NCBI RefSeq assembly: GCF_011765625.1 | Contig: NZ_CP050313.1 | Location: 3,158,501 to 3,222,500, forward strand | From: Shewanella aestuarii | GTDB taxonomy: Bacteria > Pseudomonadota > Gammaproteobacteria > Enterobacterales > Shewanellaceae | DNA length: 64,000 nucleotides | Reading direction: 5' to 3' | In this document: positions 41,040-50,000 of the stretch, piece by piece | How the letters are laid out: each line of letters opens with the position of its first letter | How positions within the stretch are numbered: the stretch's first letter is position 1 | Translations under genes and position numbers: made by a program | The notes under the pieces: generated by a model | What the model was told of the DNA's origin: nothing | Seen by the model: only the letters and a program-made list of their open reading frames with translations | Databases searched by the model: none

Positions 41040-42080
41040 TTATTTAGCTGAGATTAACTGGCTAGAACCACGCTCAATAATTTGAAAATCGAGCACATGC
41101 CTAAGCTCGCTTACGCTAACATCATTCAGCTTCTCAAACTTGGTCGAAGCCAAAATGCTAATCGCCATTTGCGCCATTTCATCAATGGGTTGCCTTACAG
41201 TAGAAATATTCGGCCATACAATTTTCGCCACTTGAGTATCATCAAACCCCACAATAGCCACATCGTTAGGAATGTCTAATCCCTTAACTTGCGCAATTGA
41301 AATAACGGCGGCAGCCATATCATCATTGGCAGCAAAAATTGCTGTGGGTCTATCCGCTAGACTTAGAAGGTTTTGCCCAGCATTCATACCTGACTGATAA
41401 GTAAAACTGCCTTGCTCGACATATTCGGGTGGTACCACGATTTGATTTGATCTCAGCGCATCTAAATACCCCTGATAACGCAAGCGACTTACGCCTTGCT
41501 TGGTATCTCCAATAATGTGAGCAATTTTTTTATGGCCTTGTTTAATCAACATTTCGGTTAGTTCAAATGAGGCCTGATAATCGTCCATGCAAATATAGGG
41601 CGATAAGGCCAACTGCGTATCAGGCGCCACACGTACAAAGGGGATTGCAGCATGCGTAAGCACATCAATAATGGCTTGGTTGTCACACAATGGCGGCAAT
41701 AAAATCATCCCGTCAACTTGGGTGACTTCAATGAGCTCTTTTACCGACGTAATGGTTTTATCAATTTGGTCATTGGCTTTTTCAACAATCAAGTGATAGC
41801 CCGCATTACGGCTTGAATGTAGCGCACTTAATAAAAACTGACTGATATAGGCATCACTTGGGTTATCATATAACAAACCTAAAAAGAATGACTTACCACT
41901 AGCAAGCCGACGAGCCGACACATTAGGGCGATAGCCCATTTTCTCAACCACGGCCATGACTTTATCGCGAGTTTTAGGGCTGACTTTGGCATCTTGATTT
42001 AGTACTCGAGAAACGGTCATCATCGACACGCCCGCTTGCTCTGCCACATCTTTAATACGCGCTCTTTTTAGATCAGCCAT
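41040..42080 (-). CDS. LacI/GalR-family transcription regulator
   Basis: 346 residues. The N-terminal LacI helix-turn-helix is RIKDVAEQAGVSMMTVSRVLN (residues 8-28) followed by the hinge helix NVSARRLASGKS. The periplasmic-binding-protein-like effector domain follows, ending the usual way. The sugar it senses is unknown. It lies 49 bases downstream of the Gfo/Idh/MocA dehydrogenase gene on the same strand, so it probably regulates that operon itself; two LacI-type half-palindromes lie upstream of the dehydrogenase. Confidence 0.93.
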   Translation of the reverse strand: MADLKRARIKDVAEQAGVSMMTVSRVLNQDAKVSPKTRDKVMAVVEKMGYRPNVSARRLASGKSFFLGLLYDNPSDAYISQFLLSALHSSRNAGYHLIVEKANDQIDKTITSVKELIEVTQVDGMILLPPLCDNQAIIDVLTHAAIPFVRVAPDTQLALSPYICMDDYQASFELTEMLIKQGHKKIAHIIGDTKQGVSRLRYQGYLDALRSNQIVVPPEYVEQGSFTYQSGMNAGQNLLSLADRPTAIFAANDDMAAAVISIAQVKGLDIPNDVAIVGFDDTQVAKIVWPNISTVRQPIDEMAQMAISILASTKFEKLNDVSVSELRHVLDFQIIERGSSQLISAK

Positions 42081-42129
42081 GTACTACCTTTCATTCATTT
42101 TCAATAATATCAATGAGTAACATCAAACT

Positions 42130-43089
42130 TTACTGCAGTTTGATCATCGCTTTAACCTGAGCTAATAACTGCTGGAACGTCAAACTATGCTGATGACTAA
42201 CCACATGGCTTTCAATTTTACCCTGATTAATTAGATTAACCATTTCTTGCGCTTCATAATGATATCCAAGGGATTGACGGTTATCCGCAAAGTGATCAAC
42301 TAAAAGATCAAGCTCAAACAAACTGCACTCTGACGCTCTAAAGGCATCAGGTATTTCAATAATTCCTTTATCGCCAATGATATAAGCTGTGTTGCTTAAT
42401 TTACATTGAAAAGACGTCGCAAGATTAATTTTAACTTCTCCACAGCGCCCCATCATCATAACATCGTCTTCAACGCCATTTGGAAGCACATCAGCGATAA
42501 CCTTTAATTCCGTCAACGGTGCTTGCACAAAGTAATGGGCGATGGCCAACGGATAAATACCCATATCCAGTAAACACCCTCCAGCTAAATCAGGATTATA
42601 CTCACGGCCGCTGGGTTCAAAAGCTATCGGGTAGCCAAAGTCTACTTTCACATGTTTTAGTTTGCCTATTCGGCCTTCATATAACCATTGCTTGGCTTTT
42701 ATCATCGCAGGCAAAAAATAAGTCCACATAGCCTCCATCAGCAAAAGTTGCTTCTGTTTTGCCAGCTTAGCCAGCGCTAGCCATTCATCCACAGATACCG
42801 TCACAGGCTTTTCACACAACACGTGCTTACCCGCCATTAATGCATCATATACATTTTGAAAATGAAAATTATGTGGTGTTGCAATGTACACCACATCAAT
42901 ATTAGGATCAGCAAACATTGCCTGATACCCTTCATAACAATGCTCAATACAATGTTGTGCGGCAAAGGCTCGGGCATGATTGATATCTCTTGCCGCCACG
43001 CCATACGCGATACAGCCTTTTACATAGGCCAAATCTTGGCAAAACTGCGCTGCAATTCTTCCACTACTGACAATCCCCCAATGGATCAT
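42130..43089 (-). CDS. Gfo/Idh/MocA-family NAD(P)-dependent oxidoreductase
   Basis: 319 residues. Rossmann start WGIVSSGRIAAQF and the family EKP motif in GKHVLCEKPVTVSVDEW, followed by the C-terminal alpha/beta domain with DMGIYPLAIAHYF. The pattern is closest to the dihydrodiol / xylose dehydrogenase branch. It probably oxidises a sugar or inositol-like substrate; the xylulokinase relic beside it makes a pentose plausible. It is first in an operon with the LacI regulator. Confidence 0.88.
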   Translation of the reverse strand: MIHWGIVSSGRIAAQFCQDLAYVKGCIAYGVAARDINHARAFAAQHCIEHCYEGYQAMFADPNIDVVYIATPHNFHFQNVYDALMAGKHVLCEKPVTVSVDEWLALAKLAKQKQLLLMEAMWTYFLPAMIKAKQWLYEGRIGKLKHVKVDFGYPIAFEPSGREYNPDLAGGCLLDMGIYPLAIAHYFVQAPLTELKVIADVLPNGVEDDVMMMGRCGEVKINLATSFQCKLSNTAYIIGDKGIIEIPDAFRASECSLFELDLLVDHFADNRQSLGYHYEAQEMVNLINQGKIESHVVSHQHSLTFQQLLAQVKAMIKLQ

Positions 43090-43160
43090 GGTTTATTTCC
43101 TTATAATTGAAAGGCTGTCATAAAGACAGCATACATTGCAACAAACACCTCACAGCTAAC

Positions 43161-43174
43161 TGTTAGCGCTATCC
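43161..43174. promoter_or_regulatory. Candidate LacI-family operator 1
   Basis: TGTTAGCGCTATCC, a near-palindrome with the central CG step typical of LacI-family operators (core TAGCGCTA is perfect). It lies 72 bases upstream of the dehydrogenase start. Assignment to the regulator at 41040-42080 is inference. Confidence 0.45.
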
Positions 43175-43252
43175 GAGCTATAAAATAGCAGTAAAGCAAG
43201 TATAAATTACAACATAAAAAATCTACTTGTCAGTTAAAACAACCAAAACTAA

Positions 43253-43266
43253 TGTTAGCGATAATA
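43253..43266. promoter_or_regulatory. Candidate LacI-family operator 2
   Basis: TGTTAGCGATAATA shares TGTTAGCG exactly with operator 1, 92 bases away in the same orientation. Its second half is less symmetric. It could serve the dehydrogenase promoter or the former xylB promoter. Confidence 0.35.
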
Positions 43267-43290
43267 ACCGCCCAAGCTGTACCCCGCCCT

Positions 43291-43665
43291 AAAAATCACC
43301 AAAGTTTTATTACCTAAAGATTATTTACGCTTAATGATGGCAGGTGACTTTGTCTTGGATATCTTTGATTCGGCTGGCACCTTATGCGCTGAGATTGCGA
43401 CTCAGTGAGGAACCTATTGTAGCTGGCGCCGGTGACAATGCCGCAGGCGCTGTCGGTATTGTGGCTATTAATCCTAACCAAGCATTTTTATCGCTAGGAA
43501 CCTCGGGGATATTTTGTTGCTAACCAGGGCTATTTACCAAATCCTGATAACGCGGTACATATTTTTTGTCATTGCATTCGCAACACTTGGCATCAAATGT
43601 CAGTCGTGCTCAGTGCGGCTAGCTGTTTAAGTTGGGTGACTAAACTTATCGGTTATGGCAACGAA
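43291..43665 (+). pseudogene. xylB: Xylulokinase gene fragment (decayed xylB)
   Basis: Segments of the FGGY kinase XylB are readable in more than one frame. First is KITKVLLPKDYLRLMMAGDF to a TGA at about 43405. Then comes VAGAGDNAAGAVGI with NPNQAFLSLGTSG to about 43510, and after a frameshift ANQGYLPNPDNAVH and WHQMSVVLSAASCLSW to about 43660. The order and wording follow E. coli XylB. Its N-terminal half and its C-terminal end are missing, and a stretch between the first two segments is deleted. No xylA or xylose transporter is in the window. Confidence 0.88.
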
Positions 43666-43673
43666 AATACCAT

Positions 43674-43705
43674 AAAAAAGAGGACCAAGTGTTACTATGG
43701 TCCTC
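43674..43705 (-). terminator. Rho-independent terminator after the cytochrome-lipoprotein pair
   Basis: An 8-bp stem GAGGACCA / TGGTCCTC (43680-43687 with 43698-43705) with a 10-base loop. On the minus strand it is followed by six T. It lies 22 bases past the lipoprotein stop. Confidence 0.88.
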
Positions 43706-43727
43706 AACCCGTGGAGTGGGGGAAGCG

Positions 43728-44252
43728 TTAAGTCGAAGGCAATAATGCTATTTCAGTACTTGCCAATGTACCTTTGATTTCAATTGCCACTTTGTATTTT
43801 TTAACTGAGCCAGGCGCAGTGTTTACATCCCAATCTAAATCGGTAGCATCAAAGCGATAACTGCCTTTTTCTGTTTCCACTAAAACACCTTCACAATCCG
43901 CTGCAGCACTATCACAAGTATACTGATGAGTTACGTGCCAGCGCTTCCATGCTTTTGCGTGACTAGACGATAAGTTTTCGTCAGGAAAACCAAAGTAAGT
44001 AATGCTGTAATCTTTGGCATTGGTCACAGCTAATGCGTCATCATCCGCCAAGCTAAAGTTTAATGTACCGCTCACGCCATCAAACTCAGCAAGACTTAGG
44101 TTAATGGCTAATGCCTCAGTGGCATCAATGCTGTCAACAACCGGTGGAGGGTTAATAACAGGCGGCTCATCTTTAGCAGAATCGCTGTCACTGCCACAAC
44201 CTGTACACAGTAATAACCCAGCCAAAAGGCTTGTCACTAATTTATCATTCAT
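43728..44252 (-). CDS. Small lipoprotein of unknown function, paired with the split-Soret-like cytochrome
   Basis: 174 residues. A lipoprotein signal peptide with a cysteine in LLLCTGCGSDS, followed by a Ser/Asp/Pro linker (PPVINPPPVVDS). The body is beta-rich and contains one likely disulfide (YTCDSAAADCEG). No heme motif. The segment GSYRFDATDLDW faintly recalls the N-terminal beta domain of Shewanella outer-membrane cytochromes, but this is weak. It starts ten bases after the cytochrome stop, so it is almost certainly co-transcribed with it. Confidence 0.8.
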   Translation of the reverse strand: MNDKLVTSLLAGLLLCTGCGSDSDSAKDEPPVINPPPVVDSIDATEALAINLSLAEFDGVSGTLNFSLADDDALAVTNAKDYSITYFGFPDENLSSSHAKAWKRWHVTHQYTCDSAAADCEGVLVETEKGSYRFDATDLDWDVNTAPGSVKKYKVAIEIKGTLASTEIALLPST

Positions 44253-44262
44253 GACGGGCTCC

Positions 44263-45084
44263 TTAATTAAAGTGTCCGGTATGACACACGGTACATTCCA
44301 TATCAGTTTTCACACTTGCTGCACTGCCCATTGTCGATGTGGCACCATGACAGCTTTGACAGTTTTGCGCATCTTCTGACGGTTTAGATTCTGGCAATGC
44401 CGCAATATCTTCACCCGCGTAAGCACGATTTAATAACTCAACCAAATGATAAGCAATTGAGGCTGATAAACGGTAGCAACGTTCACCCTTTTCACTAAAA
44501 CTAAAGCCTGACGCTTTAGACCAGTTACTGATTGATGAGTGACATAACACACTGTTAGCAATAGATGACTTGCCCACTTTGGCGGTCTTTTCTTCTGTAG
44601 AGCCAATCCCCGCAATAAACTCTGCTGATGACAGTGGTAACTCGGTTGTTTCATAATATCTAAAGGCTGCGCCAATCACTGCAGCATTTTGACCATTAAT
44701 ATCATCAAGAATATTCACTAACATACCGGTGGCATTCATATTGCCACAAACTGTGCCTTGTCCAGCTATACCGGCACCACCATAGGCTGCAATAGCGGTA
44801 GGAATAGAGGCAAATTTGGCCGCGTCTGCACTACTTGAATTAGCCAACATGGTCACTAGCGAATGAAAAACCTGATGCATACACCCACCACCGGTTTCAT
44901 AAGCCAACTTTGCCGTTGCCATTGCATCTAGTGGTACATATTTTAATTTATCACCTAATGCTAAACGAAAGTTGCCTTGCTCATCGGTTGCGGCAAAAGC
45001 CGAAGTGCCCATTAATGTGACTCCCGCTGCTGCGGTGCTGATACCAATAATTTTGGTCAATGCTTGGCGTCTATTGATGCTCAT
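44263..45084 (-). CDS. Tat-exported diheme cytochrome, split-Soret / C_GCAxxG_C_C type
   Basis: 273 residues. A twin-arginine signal (NRRQALTKIIGIS, cleavage near AFAA) is followed by a domain with spaced cysteines C68, C113 and C181 (GGGCMHQVFHSL, TVCGNMNATG, LCHSSISNW), as in split-Soret cytochromes. Two c-heme sites lie at the C-terminus: CQSCH (242-246) and CTVCH (264-268). Split-Soret proteins are diheme, dimeric and of uncertain role. Export by Tat implies a folded or cofactor-loaded domain. Upstream FNR-like and CRP-like sites suggest anaerobic control. Family call is from memory of the motif pattern. Confidence 0.75.
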   Translation of the reverse strand: MSINRRQALTKIIGISTAAAGVTLMGTSAFAATDEQGNFRLALGDKLKYVPLDAMATAKLAYETGGGCMHQVFHSLVTMLANSSSADAAKFASIPTAIAAYGGAGIAGQGTVCGNMNATGMLVNILDDINGQNAAVIGAAFRYYETTELPLSSAEFIAGIGSTEEKTAKVGKSSIANSVLCHSSISNWSKASGFSFSEKGERCYRLSASIAYHLVELLNRAYAGEDIAALPESKPSEDAQNCQSCHGATSTMGSAASVKTDMECTVCHTGHFN

Positions 45085-45197
45085 AAAAGTGTCCTCACTG
45101 GATAATGTTTTTATTTTGTCGACGTCATTTTGTGAACGTCTGTTGTTTGATTGAAGCCAGTTTGGACAAGGAATATTGTAAATAATGTGATGCTGAC

Positions 45198-45211
45198 TTG
45201 ATGAATATCAG
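45198..45211. promoter_or_regulatory. FNR/EtrA-like binding site
   Basis: TTGATGAATATCAG fits TTGAT-N4-ATCAA at nine of ten positions. It lies about 114 bases upstream of the cytochrome start, compatible with class II activation and a leader of about 80 bases. Binding is inferred. Confidence 0.5.
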
Positions 45212-45394
45212 TGAGATTTTTCTAATAAAGAATTAATGCATTGATAAAGCTAAAACTCGACAAAAGCGATTAACCCTAACAGCTTAAAACCAAAATTCAG
45301 ATTGCAATGTGATCTTCAGCGCTTTATTTATGATATTTGCAGTATTTTTGACGATTTATCGCGATGACATACTTACGAAAGACGGCTCGAATAA

Positions 45395-45410
45395 GGTGAC
45401 TTTAATCACA
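45395..45410. promoter_or_regulatory. CRP-like binding site
   Basis: GGTGACTTTAATCACA fits TGTGA-N6-TCACA at nine of ten positions. It lies about 129 bases before the ToxR-like gene. In Shewanella, CRP is a main activator of anaerobic respiration genes, so the site suits the neighbouring cytochrome. Binding is inferred. Confidence 0.5.
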
Positions 45411-45538
45411 AATCAGCAAGCTTAAGCAAATGGCATCGACAGTTTTATATATGAGTTGTAAGGAATTAGTCGCGATCACAGAAATTATTTATCCAGTCGC
45501 ATAAGCTAATCAATAAGATAATCACTGGACTGCTAGGC

Positions 45539-46339
45539 ATGCAAATAGGTGACAGCCTCTTTGATATACAAAGGGGTATTTTGACAAATCAATTAACTGG
45601 CGAGCAGTGGCAATTGCCCCGTGCTGAGCGACAGGTATTAACTTTACTTGTGGTCAACATTGATAAAGTGGTCGCGAAGCAAACATTAGGCGCCGGCGAC
45701 AATGAGCATCCGCCGCTAAGCGATTCATCGGTCACCCGAGCCATCTTTATGCTGCGCTCGTTTTTAGGGCCGTTACATGAACACATGATTGAAACCATAA
45801 AAGGCAAAGGTTATCGATTACACATAGATAAGCGCTTATCAAAGCCTGTCACTAAGGCCACCACCGGACGAGTAAAACAAACCTATCAAGCGGTGATTTT
45901 ATGGTTGTTTGGCAAGCGAAATAGAGCCTTGAAAGCTTGGATTGGCATACTGATCTTGCTGCTGACTATATTGGTGTTAAGACAATGGCGAGTGTCTGTC
46001 GATGATGATGTGCAGCATACACCGGCTTTTGCCAGCACCAGCGTCACACTCAAATCTGGCCAGCAATTAAACTTGCTAAGCTATGCAAAATCAAAAACCA
46101 ATAACACCCTATTATTATTACTTGCTGAACGCTTAGCTCAGGAATTTGGCCACTGCGACACAACGCCTTGGAAAAATGTATATCTGTCACTTTCACACGA
46201 CAAACAAGTGTTTAATATCACCTTAAAAGGCGATAAGTTTGGTCAATCTGTTGTTCGAAACCTAAAGCTGACCGATTTTAGACAGCAGAAAAACTTTATT
46301 TCCGAACAATGGTTTACGGAGGTATCTTTGTGTGAATAG
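45539..46339 (+). CDS. ToxR-like membrane-spanning transcription regulator
   Basis: 266 residues. The N-terminal OmpR-type winged helix (about residues 5-97) has LPRAERQVLTLLV, SDSSVTRAIFMLRSFLG and the wing ETIKGKGYRL. A linker precedes one membrane segment at about residues 133-148. The periplasmic domain has two cysteines (C206 and C265), as in ToxR. It would sense a periplasmic state and act directly on DNA. The target is unknown; the divergent cytochrome operon is an obvious candidate. The next gene overlaps it by eight bases. Confidence 0.87.
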   Translation: MQIGDSLFDIQRGILTNQLTGEQWQLPRAERQVLTLLVVNIDKVVAKQTLGAGDNEHPPLSDSSVTRAIFMLRSFLGPLHEHMIETIKGKGYRLHIDKRLSKPVTKATTGRVKQTYQAVILWLFGKRNRALKAWIGILILLLTILVLRQWRVSVDDDVQHTPAFASTSVTLKSGQQLNLLSYAKSKTNNTLLLLLAERLAQEFGHCDTTPWKNVYLSLSHDKQVFNITLKGDKFGQSVVRNLKLTDFRQQKNFISEQWFTEVSLCE

Positions 46340-46853
46340 AAAAGTAGTTTGGAGCATCAACCTCATTGTGCTAACGCTGTTGTTAGTCAGCATCACGGTC
46401 AGCTATCATCACCTATATCCCACGAAAGACTTGATGCTAAGTTGCAGTTCAGAGCTATTTGATCGCACGAATACAAATGGTTCTGAACAGCGGCATTATT
46501 TGCTGGTGGACGTTGTGGCTAAAAATCAGCAAGCACAAATCAATTACCGCTATTTCAACCTCGATGGCAGCTCAGCTGGCAGCATTTTGATGCATGGCAA
46601 ACTGATTGATGTTGACCAACATAACAATCGCTACCATTTTTCAGTCACGACCAAACAAGAAACTGAGCACAATATTCAAGGCGAACAGCCACAGCACATG
46701 CAATATCTGTCTTATATCAGCTCGTTAAATATCGACAGCCAAAAAATGCATAATCTCTCGATTGAGCCACTGGAATTAGATACTGACAGAGATTATGCCA
46801 TAGTGTTATTTCAACCCAGTAATACCGTATGCGGCTGCAGAATAGTCAATTAA
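46332..46853 (+). CDS. FidL/ToxS-like periplasmic partner of the ToxR-like regulator
   Basis: 173 residues from a GTG with GGAGG nine bases upstream. One N-terminal membrane segment (about residues 7-25), then a periplasmic beta-rich domain with C38 and a C-terminal pair C167/C169 (VCGC). Position, topology and size match ToxS or FidL-type partners encoded after CadC/ToxR regulators. The motif pattern recalls FidL more than ToxS, from memory. Overlap with the regulator gene indicates translational coupling and probably a physical complex. Confidence 0.7.
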   Translation: MNRKVVWSINLIVLTLLLVSITVSYHHLYPTKDLMLSCSSELFDRTNTNGSEQRHYLLVDVVAKNQQAQINYRYFNLDGSSAGSILMHGKLIDVDQHNNRYHFSVTTKQETEHNIQGEQPQHMQYLSYISSLNIDSQKMHNLSIEPLELDTDRDYAIVLFQPSNTVCGCRIVN

Positions 46854-46900
46854 CCCGCATCTAACTTTGACCATCATCGCAACTAACCAGTCTTCACCAT

Positions 46901-46940
46901 AAAAACGGCACCTAAATGTTAACTTTGGTGCCGTTATTTT
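46901..46940. terminator. Bidirectional terminator between the FidL-like gene and the RND operon
   Basis: Stem AACGGCACC / GGTGCCGTT (46904-46912 with 46927-46935), extended inward by AAA/TTT after a one-base bulge. It has A-rich left and T-rich right flanks and serves the two convergent genes. Confidence 0.88.
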
Positions 46941-47039
46941 GAATTGATTAGCCTGTCAACACTTGGCTATTTTGCCAAGGGTAAAACCAAATAACGCCTA
47001 GCCTAATACCGAATGCGCTACTGATTCACTCCATTTGGT

Positions 47040-50000
47040 TTAACGGTTAGCGGCTTCAAAGCTATCATCAAGCTGATGTTCAAAACTGGCAATATCCACT
47101 TTATTGCCTTTTAAACGCTCGACCACAATGTAGTTGACCGGCACTAAAATCAACGTAATAAACGTCGCAAATATAATCCCAAAGCCCAATGATATTGCCA
47201 TTGGAATTAAGAACTGCGCCTGAGTTGATTTTTCTAATAACAGCGGTGTTAAACCAATAAAGGTGGTTAAACTGGTCAGCATCACAGGCCTAAAGCGTTT
47301 GGCGCCTGCGGTTAAAACCGCTTCGGCTATCGCCATACCATCAGCGCGTTTTTTATTTATAAAATCCACCAGCACTAATGAATCGTTGACCACAACCCCC
47401 ACCAGCGCCAACATACCCAATATACTGAATATGGTGAGTGGCGATCCCATAAACCAGTGGCCGAGCACAGCGCCAATCAAGCCAAAAGGGATCACGCTCA
47501 TCACAATCAACGGCTGAATATACGACTTAAACGGTATCGCCAATAAGCTGTAAATCATAAATAGCACAAACACTAAGCCCCACTGTAACGACCCAAAGCT
47601 CTCACGTTGCTCGCGCGCCTCTCCTTCAAGCGAGTGTCTAACTCCCGGATATTGTTGCACTAAATTATCAAGAAACACTTTAAGATCGGCTTGTAATACC
47701 GTCATATTGGTGTTGTCTTTGTCCAAATCTGCGGTGACATTTAATACTCGATAACGATCGACCCGTTTAATGCTAGACGGACTTTTACCAAAGGTCATTT
47801 TGGCCACATGCCCCAATGGCACTTGCGCTCCCTGACTGGTGGAAATCAGCACTTTTTTAAGGTCATCCAATGACTCACGCTCATTTAATGGTAAGCGCAC
47901 CATCACCCGAACATCGTCACGACCACGTTGAATGCGCTGCACTTCAGCACCAAAATAGAAGCTTCTTATTTGGCTAGTCACCTCTTGACGCGTTAGCCCC
48001 AGCGCTTTGCCTTGTTCGGTTAGCTCAATCAGCAATTCTTCTTTACCGTCAGATAAGCTATCGGCAATATCAAATACCGTTGGGTAAGTTTTTAAGTGCG
48101 CTTTTACTTTGTCGGCGATTTCACTTAGGGTTGCAATTGAGTTACCACTAAGCTGCACATCGATGGGATCAGAGCTTCGGCCGGTTTCAGCTCGATAACT
48201 CATAGACTCAGCCCCAGGAATTTCACCGACACTTTTACGCCATTCGGTTAATAATTCCCTAGAGGTAATATCAGAGATACGCTTCTCGGCTGGCGTAATT
48301 TCAAAACGAACGCCCCCCTCATTCGAGGTGCCGCCACGACCACCTGTGGTCGCCAAAATATTGATAATGACACTGTTACCATCTTCATCACGGTACTTGT
48401 CTTGTAGCGCCTCAGCTTTAGCCGCAATGCGCATAATATGTCCATTGGTGACTTCAAATGGCGTACCCGCAGGCATGGTTAAGTTAAGCCGTATGGTTTC
48501 ACTCGGAATACGCGGAAAGAAAGTAAACTTAGTCCACCCGGTCGCTAGCAATGCCGCAATAATAAATAAAATGCTAATAAACAAACTTAAGGTGGCCGTT
48601 TTATGTCTTAACGCCAAGCGTAAAAACGGTTGATAAAACCTAATAATCGCGTGTTCAAAACCATCAGCAAACCTTTGTTGAAACAGTTCAAACTTATTGT
48701 ATTGCTGCTTCTCGTGGCGCAACTTGATATTTTTAAGGTGAGCAGGCAACACAAACTTAGATTCAATTAACGAGAACAATAAAACCGGGATCACCACAAT
48801 CGCAATTTGGGCAAATAATGCCCCACGAGTGCCTTCAATAAACAACATAGGTAAAAAGGCTGTTACCGTGGTTAATATCCCAAAGGTAACCGGTGCCGCC
48901 ACTTCTTGAGTTCCCAAAATAGCAGCTTGTTCGCCACTAGGTGCCGTTTTAAGGTGGGTATATATATTCTCCCCAGTAACAATGGCATCATCAACCACTA
49001 TCCCTAGCACCAAAATAAACCCAAATAGGCTAATCACATTTAACGACACACCAAAAAATGGCATAAAAATAAATGCGCCCATAAACGAAACCGGAATGCC
49101 AATAAACACCCAAATAGCAATCGATGGCCGTAAGAATAAAGTTAACAACAGCAATACCAATATGCCGCCTTGTATTGCGCTGGTCGTTAAGGTGGCAATG
49201 CGGTTTTTCACCAACTCAGAGTCATCATCCCAATAGCTTAAGCTATAACCTTCTGGTAAGGTTGCTTGGCGAGAGTCGATATAACCTTTTACTTTATCTG
49301 CCACATCAATCGCGCTTTGCTGCCCAATACGATAGACATCAATAAATGCCGCCTGTTGACCATTAAAGCGGGTTCTTACCGGTGTTTCTTCAAAACCATC
49401 CACCACATTTGCAACATCACCTAAACGAATAATGGTGCCATCTGATGCCGATTTAATCGCAATGTTGGCAAATTCGTCTTTGTAATAGGCTTGACCTTTA
49501 GAGCGCAATAAAATATCGCCACCTTGGGTTTTTAAATTACCTGCCGAAATATCGGTACTCGAAGCATTAATCGCTTTTGCCACTTCGCTCAAGGTTAAGT
49601 TGTATTGGCGTAATTTATCTTGCGACAATTCAAGCGACACTTCATAGTTGCGCACCCCACTTAAATCCAGTTGAGTAACACCATCAAGGCGCAGCAGTTC
49701 ATCACGCACTACCTCAGCAAATTCTAAGGTTTCCTTTTCGCTATATTGGCCCGTGACCGTAACGGCAATCACTTCACGCTTGCGCTGAGCAAGAGACACA
49801 ATTGGCTTTTCAGCATCCACAGGGAAAGTGTTAATTGCATCAACGCGACTTTTTATGTCTGCCAGTACTTCTCGGGCATCAAAACCACTGTCAATTTCGA
49901 TAATCACCTGCGATGACGACTCGGAAGAGGTAGAGGTCATTTTTTTTATCCCCTCTAAATCTTGTACCGCCTCTTCAATACGTATCGTGACTCCTTTTTC

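Larger units (their letters stand above)
45085..45538. other. Divergent regulatory region between the cytochrome and the ToxR-like gene
   Basis: 454 bases with no gene. It contains an FNR-like site, a CRP-like site (both listed separately) and two copies of TCGCGAT-AC (45359-45368 and 45470-45479, 111 bases apart) that could be operators for the adjacent regulator. Length and content fit a jointly controlled divergent promoter. Confidence 0.6.
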
